From Terriglobia bacterium (lineage in GTDB: Bacteria > Acidobacteriota > Terriglobia > UBA7540): 64,000 nt of DNA. Position 1 is the first letter of the stretch; every line of letters begins with the position of its first letter. The stretch spans positions 1 to 64,000 of the forward strand of contig JAIQGH010000018.1 in NCBI GenBank assembly GCA_020072655.1, read 5' to 3'. The notes under the pieces were generated by a model, which was given only the letters and a program-made list of their open reading frames with translations, was not told the DNA's origin and ran no database searches. This document shows, piece after piece, positions 51,247-60,911 of the stretch. A program made the translations under genes and the position numbers.

Positions 51247-52299
51247 TCAGGGAGCGTATTGGCGAGTGAAGTTGACGAGCGCCTGGAGCTTCGCGCGTGC
51301 CACGCCGGATTCGAGCGCCTGGCGCGCCAGCTCCACGCCGCCGCGAAAGTCCGCGGCCTTGCCCGCCGCCACGAGCGCCGCCGAAGCGTTGGCCAGCACG
51401 AGGTCCTGCAAGGGGCCTCTTTCCGCCGCCAACACCCGGCCGAGCAATCCCGCGTTGGTTTCCGGGTCGCCGCCGCGCAACGCTTCGACCGGCGCGCGCG
51501 CGAGGCCGAAATCCTCCGGAGTGATATCACGCGTTCGCACGCTCGAACCGTCCGACTCCGAGACCTGCGTAGGACCGGTGGTGGTGATCTCATCGATGCC
51601 ATCGTGCGATGCCACCACCAGCGCCCGCTTGGTGCCCACGGCGGCGAGCGCCTGCGCCATCATCTCCGTGCGCGCCCGGTCGTATACGCCCACAAGCTGC
51701 ACCGACGCACCCAGCGGGTTCGTGAGCGGCCCGAGCAGGTTGAAAACCGTCTTCGTTTTGAGCGCACGCCGGGCGTTCATCACGTGCTTCATCGCCAAGT
51801 GCAGGCGCGGAGCAAAGAGAAAGACCATGCCGACTTTCTCCAGACATTCGGGGATGCGCTCGAACGGAAGATCAATCTTCACTGCCAGCGCTTCGAGCAC
51901 GTCGGCGCTGCCGCAGCGGCTGGAAATCGAGCGGTTGCCGTGCTTCGCCACGCGCACGCCCGCCGCGGCCGCGACCAGGGCGGTCGCAGTTGAGACATTG
52001 AACGTGCACTGCCCGTCGCCGCCCGTGCCGCAAGTGTCGAGCAGGGGCTCGCTCCCCGCGAGCGCGTTGACGTTCACGCCCGCTTGGCACAGCCCCGCGC
52101 TCGCCCGCGCACGCATCACTTCGGCAAAGCCTACCAACTCCTCAACGCGTTCGCCCTTATCCCGCAGCGCGATGAGCAAGGCCATGATTTCCGCGTCGGG
52201 AACGGATCCAGAGAGCAACGCCTCCATCACCGCGCGGGCCTCGGCGCGGGTCAGGTCTTGATGCTGTTCGAGCTTGTGAGTCGCTTCCCGAATCTGCAT
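51247..52299 (-). CDS. trpD: Anthranilate phosphoribosyltransferase
   Basis: A 350-residue enzyme moving the phosphoribosyl group to anthranilate. [24 protein letters not shown] is the PRPP-binding motif, [23 protein letters not shown]-type strand binds anthranilate, and [13 protein letters not shown] is canonical. I choose the ATG at 52299 ([10 protein letters not shown]); an in-frame GTG lies at 52326. It is convergent with trpG. Confidence 0.94.
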   Translation of the reverse strand: [350 protein letters not shown]

Positions 52300-52461
52300 G
52301 GTCAGGTTTTCTCGCGACGCGGTCACCGCGCCGATTGCTTTTTAAGCGCGGATTCCCTATACTGCGCAATTTCGCACACGGTAATTCTGCATTCTAGCGC
52401 AAAGCGTCGGTCCGTTCTATTTGGTTGAGAGCTGACTGCAGGTAGCTGACGGCTTCCTTCA

Positions 52462-53625
52462 ATGAAAATCCACGAATATCAGGCCAAACAGATCCTCACC
52501 AAGTTCGGGGTTACGACTCCGCAGGGCGACGTGGCCTACACGCCGGAAGAGGCGCGGGGCGTGGCGGAAAAGCTCGGTGGCACGGTCGTCGTCAAAGCGC
52601 AGATTCACGCCGGCGGGCGCGGCAAGGCGGGCGGGGTCAAGATCGCGCGCAATCCCAAGGAGGCGGAAGGCCTCGCGCATGAGATGCTGGGGAAGCGGCT
52701 GGTGACGCCGCAGACCGGCCCGGAAGGGCGCGTCGTGCGGCGCGTCCTCGTCGAAGAAGGCCTCGACATCGCGCGCGAGCTCTATCTGGGTTTGGTCATC
52801 GACCGCGCGGTGGCGCGGCCGGTGATGATGGCCTCGACGGAAGGCGGCGTGGAAATTGAGATTGTCGCGGCCGAGCATCCCGAGAGGATTCTGAAGGAAT
52901 ATATCGACCCGGCTATCGGCTTTCAGGCATTCCAGGCGCGCAAATTGGCTTTCGGCCTGGGACTTGAGGGCGCCCTGGTCAACGAGGCGGCGCGCTTCCT
53001 GGCGGCGCTTTACCGCGCCTTCGAGGCCACGGACGCGTCACTGGCGGAGATCAATCCGCTGGTGGTCACGCGCGACGGACGAATCCTGGCGCTCGACGCC
53101 AAGATGAATTTTGACGATAACGCGCTCTATCGCCACAAGGACATCCGCGAGCTGCGCGACCTGGATGAGGAAGACCCGCTCGAGGTGAAGGCGTCCAATT
53201 ACAACCTGAGCTACATTCGCCTGGACGGCACCGTGGGCTGCATGGTGAATGGCGCCGGGTTGGCGATGGCGACAATGGACCTGATTCAGTACGCGGGCGG
53301 CAGCCCGGCCAATTTCCTGGACGTGGGCGGCGGCGCGAATGAAGAACAGGTGCGGCGCGGCTTCGAGATCATTCTGAGCGATCCGCACGTGCGCGCCGTC
53401 CTGGTGAACATCTTCGGCGGGATCATGCGTTGCGATATCGTCGCCCACGGCGTGGTGGCCGCGGCGCGCAGCCTGGGCGTCAAGGTTCCGGTGGTCGTGC
53501 GCCTGGAAGGGACCAACGTCGATCTTGGCCAGCAGATTCTGCGCGAGTCGGGCCTCAACTTCACCGTCGCCAGCGGCATGAAAGACGCTGCCGAGAAGGT
53601 CGTGGCGCTTACGCACCAGAATTGA
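52462..53625 (+). CDS. sucC: Succinate-CoA ligase, beta subunit
   Basis: A 387-residue beta subunit of the TCA-cycle enzyme coupling succinyl-CoA cleavage to ATP or GTP formation. [17 protein letters not shown] starts the ATP-grasp domain, [16 protein letters not shown] binds nucleotide, [10 protein letters not shown] lies near 195, and [14 protein letters not shown] and [13 protein letters not shown] form the C-terminal domain. Full length. It is separated from sucD by 571 bases holding a four-helix-bundle gene. Confidence 0.96.
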   Translation: MKIHEYQAKQILTKFGVTTPQGDVAYTPEEARGVAEKLGGTVVVKAQIHAGGRGKAGGVKIARNPKEAEGLAHEMLGKRLVTPQTGPEGRVVRRVLVEEGLDIARELYLGLVIDRAVARPVMMASTEGGVEIEIVAAEHPERILKEYIDPAIGFQAFQARKLAFGLGLEGALVNEAARFLAALYRAFEATDASLAEINPLVVTRDGRILALDAKMNFDDNALYRHKDIRELRDLDEEDPLEVKASNYNLSYIRLDGTVGCMVNGAGLAMATMDLIQYAGGSPANFLDVGGGANEEQVRRGFEIILSDPHVRAVLVNIFGGIMRCDIVAHGVVAAARSLGVKVPVVVRLEGTNVDLGQQILRESGLNFTVASGMKDAAEKVVALTHQN

Positions 53626-53626
53626 T

Positions 53627-53680
53627 CCATTGACTCATTGATCCATTGAGTCATTGGTTCATTGACCCATTGAATGATTT
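53627..53680. repeat. Left word array flanking the four-helix-bundle gene
   Basis: Tandem degenerate 8-9-base words of the type CATTGATCC / CATTGAGTC / CATTGACCC. The same words occur in inverted orientation at 54156-54194, downstream of the gene. Confidence 0.8.
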
Positions 53681-54066
53681 CAGTGACGAACGCAAAGTAC
53701 CCGGCGGAGGAACTCAAGGCACGGTCGAAGCAATTCGCGATCCGAATTGTGCGTCTCTCTCAGGCCCTCCCCAATGCCCGGGAAGCTTGGGTTATCGGGA
53801 AACAAGTGCTTCGATCAGGGACGTCTGTGGCAGCGAATTATCGCGCAGCATGCCGAGCACGTTCTAAATCGGAGTTCATTGCCAAGATTGGAGTCGTGGT
53901 TGAGGAAATTGACGAGGCAATCTTCTGGCTGGAACTCCTGGTTGAAACGGGGATCGTATCCAAGAGGCGCATGAGCAAACTATTAGCTGAGGCAAACGAG
54001 CTGATGGCCATCTTCGCGGCTTCCCAGCACACGGCCAGGACACGCTCCTTTTCAATGGATCAATGA
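53674..54066 (+). CDS. Four-helix-bundle protein (S23/Avd-like)
   Basis: A 130-residue all-helical protein of the family found as 23S rRNA intervening-sequence ORFs and related to Avd of diversity-generating retroelements. The motif LRSGTSVAANYRAACRARSKSEFIAKIGVVVEEIDEAIFWLELLVE is diagnostic. It may bind nucleic acid. It sits between sucC and sucD on the same strand, bracketed by inverted arrays of CATTGA-type words, and its 3' end is duplicated just downstream. Its upstream array runs into the start codon region, so the exact start is uncertain; the ATG at 53674 and a later start are both possible. Confidence 0.85.
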   Translation: MISVTNAKYPAEELKARSKQFAIRIVRLSQALPNAREAWVIGKQVLRSGTSVAANYRAACRARSKSEFIAKIGVVVEEIDEAIFWLELLVETGIVSKRRMSKLLAEANELMAIFAASQHTARTRSFSMDQ

Positions 54067-54087
54067 ACCGATGGATCGATGAAGCGA

Positions 54088-54194
54088 TTCCATGAGGCAA
54101 ATGAACTGATGGCCATCTTCGCTGCCTCCCAGCACACAGCCAGGAAGCGCGCCTTTTCAATGGATCAATGAACCAATGAGTCAATGAGTCAATT
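54088..54194 (+). repeat. Partial duplication of the four-helix-bundle gene end plus right word array
   Basis: Positions 54088-54171 repeat 53990-54066 and following bases with roughly nine in ten bases identical, and would read EANELMAIFAASQHTARKRA. The last 39 bases (54156-54194) are ATGGATCAATGAACCAATGA-type words, the inverted form of the left array. Confidence 0.8.
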
Positions 54195-54196
54195 CT

Positions 54197-55052
<856 letters not shown>

Positions 55053-55072
<20 letters not shown>

Positions 55073-55147
55073 TGAATTGTGAATTATACCAAGGATGTGC
55101 CTAACTGACGCGACCGGGCACCGTTCATCATTCATGATTCAGAATTT
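55053..55147. repeat. Inverted A+T-rich word array after sucD
   Basis: Left arm at 55053-55087 (GAATTATGAATTCTGAATGA start) and right arm at 55121-55147 in inverted orientation, flanking about 33 bases. Same word family as 30064-30192. Confidence 0.75.
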
Positions 55148-55182
55148 GCCTCTCGATGGTCAGACGCCTGGCCTGGAGAAAC

Positions 55183-55602
55183 ATGGGAATCGAACGTACG
55201 CTCACGATCATCAAGCCCGACGCGGTCGAGGCTGGCCACGTCGGCGACATCATCAAGATCTTCGAGGCGAACCAATTCAAGATCGTCGCCGCGCGTCTCG
55301 TCAGCCTGACCAAGAAGGAAGCCGAAGGGTTTTACGCCGTCCACCGCGGCAAGGGCTTCTTTGAGAGCCTGACCCATTTCATGAGCTCCGGCCGCGCGCT
55401 GGTGATGGTCCTGGAAGGCGAGAGCGCGGTCGCCCGCCTCCGCGAGGTGATGGGAGCAACGAACCCCGCCGATGCCGCCCCAGGGACCCTTCGCAAGCTC
55501 TACGCGGCCAACATCGAGCGTAACGCCGTCCACGGTTCCGACGCGCCCGAGACCGCCGCCTTCGAAATCGCCTACTTCTTCCCCGGCATCGAACTGGTGT
55601 AG
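55183..55602 (+). CDS. ndk: Nucleoside diphosphate kinase
   Basis: A 139-residue enzyme balancing NTP pools. [15 protein letters not shown] is the family start, [21 protein letters not shown] lies mid-protein, and [14 protein letters not shown] contains the phosphorylated active-site His. I start it at the ATG at 55183, with GGAGAAAC upstream. Confidence 0.96.
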   Translation: MGIERTLTIIKPDAVEAGHVGDIIKIFEANQFKIVAARLVSLTKKEAEGFYAVHRGKGFFESLTHFMSSGRALVMVLEGESAVARLREVMGATNPADAAPGTLRKLYAANIERNAVHGSDAPETAAFEIAYFFPGIELV

Positions 55603-55789
55603 CGCCGAACTTCCCCGGCCCGTTCCCGGACCGAAGGGCCGGGGCGGGCAGGTCGGCACCCCGTTGTCGTGCTGTTTATACGTCGAATTTCCTTCCTGCA
55701 AGACCAATCATAGACCATCGCTTCGGCACTATTTCCAGGCGCGCCAACCCACGCCACCGTTGTATCATTATGGCAAGCGAGGTGTGATC

Positions 55790-56032
55790 GTGGAGCCGAG
55801 CGTGCCCATTCACGTGGGAAAATTCCTGGTCATTGTGGGGGTGGTGCTGGTCGGTGCGGGGCTCCTGCTGATGGCGGGAGCGAAGTTCAACTTTTGGGGG
55901 CTTGGCCGCCTGCCCGGCGACGTCGCCTACAAGGGCAAGAATGTTACGTTCTACTTTCCGATTGTCACCTGCTTGGTGGTGAGCGTCGGGCTGACCCTAT
56001 TGTTTTGGCTGATTTCGTTCTTGAGAAGGTAA
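55790..56032 (+). CDS. DUF2905-family small membrane protein
   Basis: An 80-residue protein with two membrane spans (FLVIVGVVLVGAGLLLMAG and YFPIVTCLVVSVGLTLLFWLI) separated by the diagnostic loop FNFWGLGRLPGDVAYKGKN. The start is probably GTG at 55790 after AGCGAGG; GTG at 55784 or 55802 are alternatives. Function unknown, found widely in bacteria. Confidence 0.75.
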   Translation: MEPSVPIHVGKFLVIVGVVLVGAGLLLMAGAKFNFWGLGRLPGDVAYKGKNVTFYFPIVTCLVVSVGLTLLFWLISFLRR

Positions 56033-56134
56033 TCTGTCCGTTGTTCGCCGCTTGTTCGCGGCTGCCGCTTGGGGGAAGCGAATCGTGGACCGACGATTCC
56101 TTATTCTGACTTCTGACTTCTGAATTCCAAATTC

Positions 56135-57493
56135 ATGTCTCAGGGCTTGCTCAATTTCGCTGCCGAACGCAAGATCTTCACCGTCTCGGAACTGAGCCTG
56201 GAGATCAAGAACCTCCTGGAGAAGAAGTTTCCGGACATCTGGGTTTCCGGTGAAGTCTCAAACTTCCGCGGCGCCACGTCCGGACATTTGTATTTCACCC
56301 TCAAAGACGCGAACGCGCAGATTCGCGCCGTGTGCTTCCGCAATCAGGCGCGGTATCTCAAGTTCAAGCCGCAGGACGGAATCTCGGTCATCGCGCGCGG
56401 GCACCTGAGCATCTACGAAGCGCGTGGAGAGTACCAGCTCTACGTCGATTATCTCGAGCCGGCGGGCGTGGGCGCGCTCCAGCTAGCCTTCGAGCAGCTC
56501 AAGGCCAAGCTCGCCGCCGAGGGCCTGTTTGACCCGGCGCGCAAGAAGCCGCTGCCTGTGCTGCCGCGGACGGTTGGTGTCGTGACCTCACCGACCGGCG
56601 CAGTGATTCGCGACATCCTGCGCGTCCTCAAGCGGCGTTTCCGCAACATGAACGTCACGCTCTATCCTGTCAAAGTGCAGGGCGAGGGCGCGGCGGAGGA
56701 AATCGCCGCCGGCATCGAATACTTCAACAAACACCGCGCGGCGGACGTGCTGATCGTCGCGCGCGGCGGCGGCTCGCTTGAAGACCTCTGGGCGTTCAAT
56801 GAGGAGGCGGTCGCGCGGGCGATTGCTGCGTCGAGGATTCCGGTGATCTCCGCCGTCGGACACGAGACCGATTTCACCATCGCCGATTTCGTCGCCGACC
56901 TGCGCGCTCCTACGCCGTCGGTCGCTGCGGAGCTGGTGGTCCACCGCAAGCAGGATTTTGTGGACGAACTCGCCGAGCGCGTGCGGCGAATGGGTCAATC
57001 CTTAAGACTAATGCTCTCCGAAGCTCGCGAGGAGTTCACCGCACTGCGCATGCACCACGTCTTCCAAACGATTCGAACCCGGATCGGTGAACGCGCCCAG
57101 CGCGTGGATGATGCGATTGTCGAGCTGGCGCGCCTAATGCGCCAGAAGCTGCATGAGGGGCGTCATGCTTGGCTGGAGGCTTCGGCGGGGATCGTCCGCT
57201 ACGACTTTCGGCGGCTGCTCAGTCTCAAGCGCTCGGCGCTCGCCGAACGCGATACAGCGTTGCGATCAGGCTTCGAGCGGTGCGTTATCGGCCGCCGCAA
57301 CCGTCTGGCACAAGTTCAGGCTATCCTGCAGGAACGCAGCCCGCTCACCATCCTCAACCGCGGCTACTCGATCACTCGCGATGCCCAGGGCCACATCGTC
57401 CGCGACGCCGCGCAGGTCGCGATTGGCGACGATCTCGCCATCCGCCTAGCCCGCGGGGAACTCGGCGCCACCGTACGCGATAAGAAGGTGTAG
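56135..57493 (+). CDS. xseA: Exodeoxyribonuclease VII, large subunit
   Basis: A 452-residue nuclease subunit. An N-terminal OB fold (FPDIWVSGEVSNFRGATSGHLYFTLKD) precedes the catalytic domain with RTVGVVTSPTGAVIRDIL, DVLIVARGGGSLEDLWAFNEE and SAVGHETDFTIADFVADLRAPTPS, then a long coiled coil. The small subunit gene xseB is not adjacent. Its last 23 codons and the TAG stop lie in a 96-base segment that is duplicated after the hicBA pair. Confidence 0.94.
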   Translation: MSQGLLNFAAERKIFTVSELSLEIKNLLEKKFPDIWVSGEVSNFRGATSGHLYFTLKDANAQIRAVCFRNQARYLKFKPQDGISVIARGHLSIYEARGEYQLYVDYLEPAGVGALQLAFEQLKAKLAAEGLFDPARKKPLPVLPRTVGVVTSPTGAVIRDILRVLKRRFRNMNVTLYPVKVQGEGAAEEIAAGIEYFNKHRAADVLIVARGGGSLEDLWAFNEEAVARAIAASRIPVISAVGHETDFTIADFVADLRAPTPSVAAELVVHRKQDFVDELAERVRRMGQSLRLMLSEAREEFTALRMHHVFQTIRTRIGERAQRVDDAIVELARLMRQKLHEGRHAWLEASAGIVRYDFRRLLSLKRSALAERDTALRSGFERCVIGRRNRLAQVQAILQERSPLTILNRGYSITRDAQGHIVRDAAQVAIGDDLAIRLARGELGATVRDKKV

Positions 57494-57517
57494 GGGCGAT
57501 TCGCGAACCGCCCCGAC
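57422..57517. repeat. 96-bp direct repeat, copy 1 (end of xseA)
   Basis: Matches 58124-58219 at 95 of 96 bases (one G/C difference). It covers the last codons of xseA, the TAG stop and the palindrome GGGGCGATTCGCGAACCGCC. Confidence 0.9.
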
Positions 57518-57613
57518 GGTCAACCGCGCGGGCACGGAAAGAGTGTTCCGCCAAGGCAGCGAGCGTTTGGGAGGTCGTGCGTTTTTCTGACGCCGGCTCT
57601 CTGTCGGCGAAGG

Positions 57614-57619
57614 TATAAT
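57614..57619 (+). promoter_or_regulatory. -10 box before hicB
   Basis: TATAAT 24 bases before the ATG at 57643. Confidence 0.45.
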
Positions 57620-57642
57620 GTCACGGGGGAAAAAGATCTTCC

Positions 57643-57855
57643 ATGGCCGAGAAGGAGATAGTTTTTAGCGTTCAGGAGTCACCCGAGGGTGGCTATGAGG
57701 CTCGGGCCCTCGGCCACTCGATCTACACCGAAGCCGACACGCTCGACGAGCTCAAGACCATGCTCCAGGATGCCGTCCGCTGCCACTTTGACGAAGCTTC
57801 TCGCCCGCCCGTCATCCGCCTCCACATTCTCAAGGACGAGGTCATTCCGGCTTGA
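57643..57855 (+). CDS. hicB: HicB-like antitoxin (short form, no DNA-binding domain)
   Basis: A 70-residue protein with the HicB ferredoxin-like fold: EIVFSVQESPEGGYEARALGHSIYTEADTLDELKTMLQDAVRCHF. There is no C-terminal ribbon-helix-helix or HTH, so autoregulation would need another factor. It should neutralise the adjacent HicA. Its stop overlaps the TTG start of hicA by 4 bases. Confidence 0.8.
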   Translation: MAEKEIVFSVQESPEGGYEARALGHSIYTEADTLDELKTMLQDAVRCHFDEASRPPVIRLHILKDEVIPA

Positions 57856-58100
57856 AGCTGCCGCGAGACCTCACCGGCCTGGAACTCGCGTCGCTCCTTC
57901 GCCAGTTCGGATACGAAACCACGCGGCAGACGGGCAGTCATCTTCGGCTCACTTCGAGTCAGAAGGGGCGCGAGCACCACGTCACCGTTCCCGCCCACCG
58001 AAGCCTTAAGGTGGGCACGCTTGCCACAATCCTGACAGACGTAGCTCGCTACGTTGAAATAGATAGGAACAAGCTGGCGGAGGAGCTGTTCAATCGCTAG
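57852..58100 (+). CDS. hicA: HicA-like mRNA interferase toxin
   Basis: An 82-residue protein with the HicA double-stranded RNA-binding-like fold: LTGLELASLLRQFGYETTRQTGSHLRLTSS, with the catalytic His in GSH, then HVTVPAHRSLKVGTLATILTDVARYV. The start is TTG at 57852, overlapping the hicB stop. Gene order (antitoxin first) is the reverse of classical hicAB but is common in short systems. The pair is flanked by 96-bp direct repeats. Confidence 0.82.
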   Translation: MKLPRDLTGLELASLLRQFGYETTRQTGSHLRLTSSQKGREHHVTVPAHRSLKVGTLATILTDVARYVEIDRNKLAEELFNR

Positions 58101-58123
58101 GGTATGGCGCCGCCCCGTTAGCC

Positions 58124-58219
58124 ATTGGCGACGATCTCGCCATCCGCCTAGCCCGCGGCGAACTCGGCGCCACCGTACGCGATAAGAAGGTGTAGGGGCG
58201 ATTCGCGAACCGCCCCGAC
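58124..58219. repeat. 96-bp direct repeat, copy 2 (after hicA)
   Basis: Second copy of the xseA 3' end, 702 bases from the first. It is not part of an intact gene here. Confidence 0.9.
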
Positions 58220-58327
58220 CGCCCGTAGGCTACGGCTTGTCGGCATAGCCCCGCAGGGGTCAAAACATACACCCTCGGGCGGGAGCCCTGGGAACAATGG
58301 CTACCTGCCGCCGGTCGCGGCATGCCG

Positions 58328-58810
58328 CTACAATTTATACCCAATCTTCCGCAGGAAATCTTTCCGCCACTTGATATCGGCCTCGGTTTCGAGGCCCTTG
58401 GTCTTGACGCCGTCGATGACGCCGAGGATGCCGCGGCCCTGATCACTTTCAGCGATGATGACCTCGACGGGATTGGCGGTGGCGCAAAAGATCTGGCAGA
58501 CCTCGGGGACGTTCTTGATGGTGTTGAGGACGTTCACCGGGAATCCGCCTTCCATGAAGATGATGAACGCGTGGCCGCAGGCGATGGCCAGCGCGTTTTT
58601 CTGAGCGATCTCGATCAATTCTTGATCGTTCCCCGCATAGCGCACCAGCGCCGGCCCGGACGATTCGCAGAAAGCAATTCCAAACTTCATGCTCGGCACG
58701 GTTTGAACGATGGCCTCGTAGAGGTCCTCGACGGTCTTGATGAAATGCGAGTGACCGAGGATGAAGTTCATGTCGGCGGGCTTTTCGATGGTAACGGTTT
58801 TGAGTTCCAT
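58328..58810 (-). CDS. Adenosine-specific kinase (DUF355 family)
   Basis: A 160-residue cytosolic protein of the family first described from archaeal adenosine-specific kinase: LGHSHFIKTVEDLYEAIVQTVPSMKFGIAFCESSGPALVRYAGND, then ACGHAFIIFMEGGFPVNVLNTIK and the C-terminal GVKTKGLE. Length and pattern match across the whole protein. Biochemical function in bacteria is little known. Confidence 0.85.
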   Translation of the reverse strand: MELKTVTIEKPADMNFILGHSHFIKTVEDLYEAIVQTVPSMKFGIAFCESSGPALVRYAGNDQELIEIAQKNALAIACGHAFIIFMEGGFPVNVLNTIKNVPEVCQIFCATANPVEVIIAESDQGRGILGVIDGVKTKGLETEADIKWRKDFLRKIGYKL

Positions 58811-58867
58811 GCAAATCTCCGTTGCGTGACATCAGGGGAATTCTAGCGCGGACTCAAGCGTGCTGGT

Positions 58868-58911
58868 AGGGGAGCGCTTCGCACTCCCGCGGGAGGGCGA
58901 AGCCCCCCCTA
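58868..58911. repeat. GC-rich palindromes at the lepA stop codon
   Basis: Two adjacent imperfect stems, around GGGAGCGC-TTC-GCACTCCC and GGAGGGCGAAGCCCCCC. On the minus strand the TAGGGG edge supplies the lepA TAG stop. Confidence 0.7.
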
Positions 58912-60711
58912 CTCGCTGACTTTCAGGACCGCCAGAAAGGCTTCCTGGGGGATATCGACGCGGCCGACGCGTTTCATGCGCCGCTTGCCTTCTTTCTGTT
59001 TCTCGAGGAGCTTGCGCTTGCGGGTGATGTCGCCGCCGTAACATTTGGCCAGCACGTTCTTGCGCATGGGGGGAACATTTTCGCGAGCGATAATTTTGGA
59101 GCCGATCGAGGCCTGAATCGCCACTTCGAAGAGCTGGCGCGGGATGAGCTTGCGCATCCTCTCGCAAAGCGAGCGGCCGCGAGGAAAGGCATTTTCCCGA
59201 TGGCAGATGAAGGAGAGCGCGTCCACCGGCTCGCCGGCGACGAGCAAGTCCACTTTCACCAAGTCCGATTCCCGGTAGCCCGAGAAGTGATAGTCGAGCG
59301 AGGCGTAGCCGCGCGAGGCGGACTTCAGCCGGTCGTAGAAGTCGAGCACAATCTCGTTGAGGGGCAGTTCGTAGGTCAACAGGACGCGCTTCATCGAAAC
59401 GTATTCGAATCCCTTCTGCGCGCCGCGCTTCTCCTCGAGGAGCGCCAGGATTCCTCCCAGATACTCGTCCTGAGTGAAGATCAGCGCCGTGATGATGGGT
59501 TCCTCGACCTTGGCGATGTCGCCCTCCTGCGGGAATTTCGTGGGGCTTTCGACGGCGAGGACTTCGCCGGTCTTGGTGGTGACGCGGAAGCGGACGCCCG
59601 GCGCGGTGGTAATGAGGTTCAGGTTGAACTCGCGCTCCAGGCGCTCCTGGACAATCTCCATGTGCAGCAAGCCGAGAAATCCGCAGCGGAATCCGAAGCC
59701 CAGCGCCAGCGAGTTCTCGGGTTCGTAGAAGAACGACGAGTCATTGAGGCGCAACTTGTCGAGCGCATCGCGCAGCGGCTCGTATGCGCTGGCGTCGACC
59801 GGATAGAGCCCGGCGAAGACCATGGGTTTGATTTCTTCAAACCCGGGTAGCGGCTCCGCGGCGGGCCGGTCGTCGTCGGTGATGGTGTCGCCGATGCGCG
59901 TATCGGTGACGCGCTTGATGTTGGCGATCATGAATCCGACTTCCCCGGCGCGCAAAGCCTCGACGCGCACGGGTTTGGGGGTGAGCACGCCGAGCTCTTC
60001 CACGTTGTAGACCTGATTGTTCCACCAGAGCCGAATGCGCCCGCCTACCGCGAGCGTGCCCTCGACGACGCGCGTCAGCACCACCACGCCGCGGTAGCTG
60101 TCGAACCAGGAGTCAAAAACTAGCGCTTGAAGAGGCGCCTCGGGCGACCCCCGGGGCGGAGGAATCCGCGCCACGACGGCTTCCAGCACGTCTTCGATCC
60201 CTACCCCCGATTTGGCGCTGATCAGCAGCGCTTCGCGCGGGTCGAGCGCCAGAGCGTGTTCGATTTGCTGTTTCGTCGCTTCAATCTCCGCGCCGGGCAG
60301 ATCAATCTTGTTGATGACCGGAATGATCGCGAGCTTGTTATTCATCGCCAGTTGCGCGTTGGCGAGGGTTTGCGCTTCGACTCCCTGCGATGCGTCGATG
60401 ACCAACAACGCGCCCTCGCAGGCTGAGAGGCTGCGCGAAACTTCATAGGAGAAGTCCACGTGGCCGGGGGTATCGATGAGGTTCAGTTGATACTCATGGC
60501 CGCCGCGCGCGCGGTAGTGCAGCCGGACGGCGTGGGCTTTGATGGTGATGCCCCGCTCGCGCTCCAGGTCCATCGAGTCGAGAACCTGATCGGCCATCTC
60601 GCGCTTGGAAAGCGCCCCGGTCAATTCCAACAGTCGGTCGGCAAGGGTTGATTTGCCATGGTCGATGTGCGCGACGATAGAGAAGTTGCGAATGTGGCGA
60701 GCGTCGGTCAT
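58909..60711 (-). CDS. lepA: Translation factor LepA (EF4)
   Basis: A 600-residue ribosome-associated GTPase. G1 is [15 protein letters not shown]2 lies in [11 protein letters not shown]3 is [12 protein letters not shown]4 is NKIDLPGA and G5 is ISAKSGVG. The LepA-specific C-terminal domain is present ([31 protein letters not shown] and [26 protein letters not shown]). The TAG stop lies in a palindromic repeat. It is divergent from the TPR-GAF gene. Confidence 0.97.
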   Translation of the reverse strand: MTDARHIRNFSIVAHIDHGKSTLADRLLELTGALSKREMADQVLDSMDLERERGITIKAHAVRLHYRARGGHEYQLNLIDTPGHVDFSYEVSRSLSACEGALLVIDASQGVEAQTLANAQLAMNNKLAIIPVINKIDLPGAEIEATKQQIEHALALDPREALLISAKSGVGIEDVLEAVVARIPPPRGSPEAPLQALVFDSWFDSYRGVVVLTRVVEGTLAVGGRIRLWWNNQVYNVEELGVLTPKPVRVEALRAGEVGFMIANIKRVTDTRIGDTITDDDRPAAEPLPGFEEIKPMVFAGLYPVDASAYEPLRDALDKLRLNDSSFFYEPENSLALGFGFRCGFLGLLHMEIVQERLEREFNLNLITTAPGVRFRVTTKTGEVLAVESPTKFPQEGDIAKVEEPIITALIFTQDEYLGGILALLEEKRGAQKGFEYVSMKRVLLTYELPLNEIVLDFYDRLKSASRGYASLDYHFSGYRESDLVKVDLLVAGEPVDALSFICHRENAFPRGRSLCERMRKLIPRQLFEVAIQASIGSKIIARENVPPMRKNVLAKCYGGDITRKRKLLEKQKEGKRRMKRVGRVDIPQEAFLAVLKVSE

Positions 60712-60911
60712 GGAAATTCCCGATCAGCTCTTCCAAGGGGGAAGCCGGCCGGAGGAAGCGAGGCGCTGCCGCCGCTCCGGCGCGGGAGGAGTCTTGCGGA
60801 TGACGAGGCTTTTTCCAAACCCTTTGAAAATCTAGCAAAATAGAGCTATTCTGTCAAATTTGGCAGGGAGCCGCGTCCGCGCGAGACCACCCGCGACCCC
60901 GCATTACTACC

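Noticed and set aside
53627-53680. CRISPR array
   Set aside because: The words are only 8-9 bases, degenerate and contiguous, without unique spacers; no cas genes are present.
57422-58219. Insertion sequence carrying hicBA
   Set aside because: The repeats are direct, 96 bases long and include coding sequence; there is no transposase and no terminal inverted repeat.
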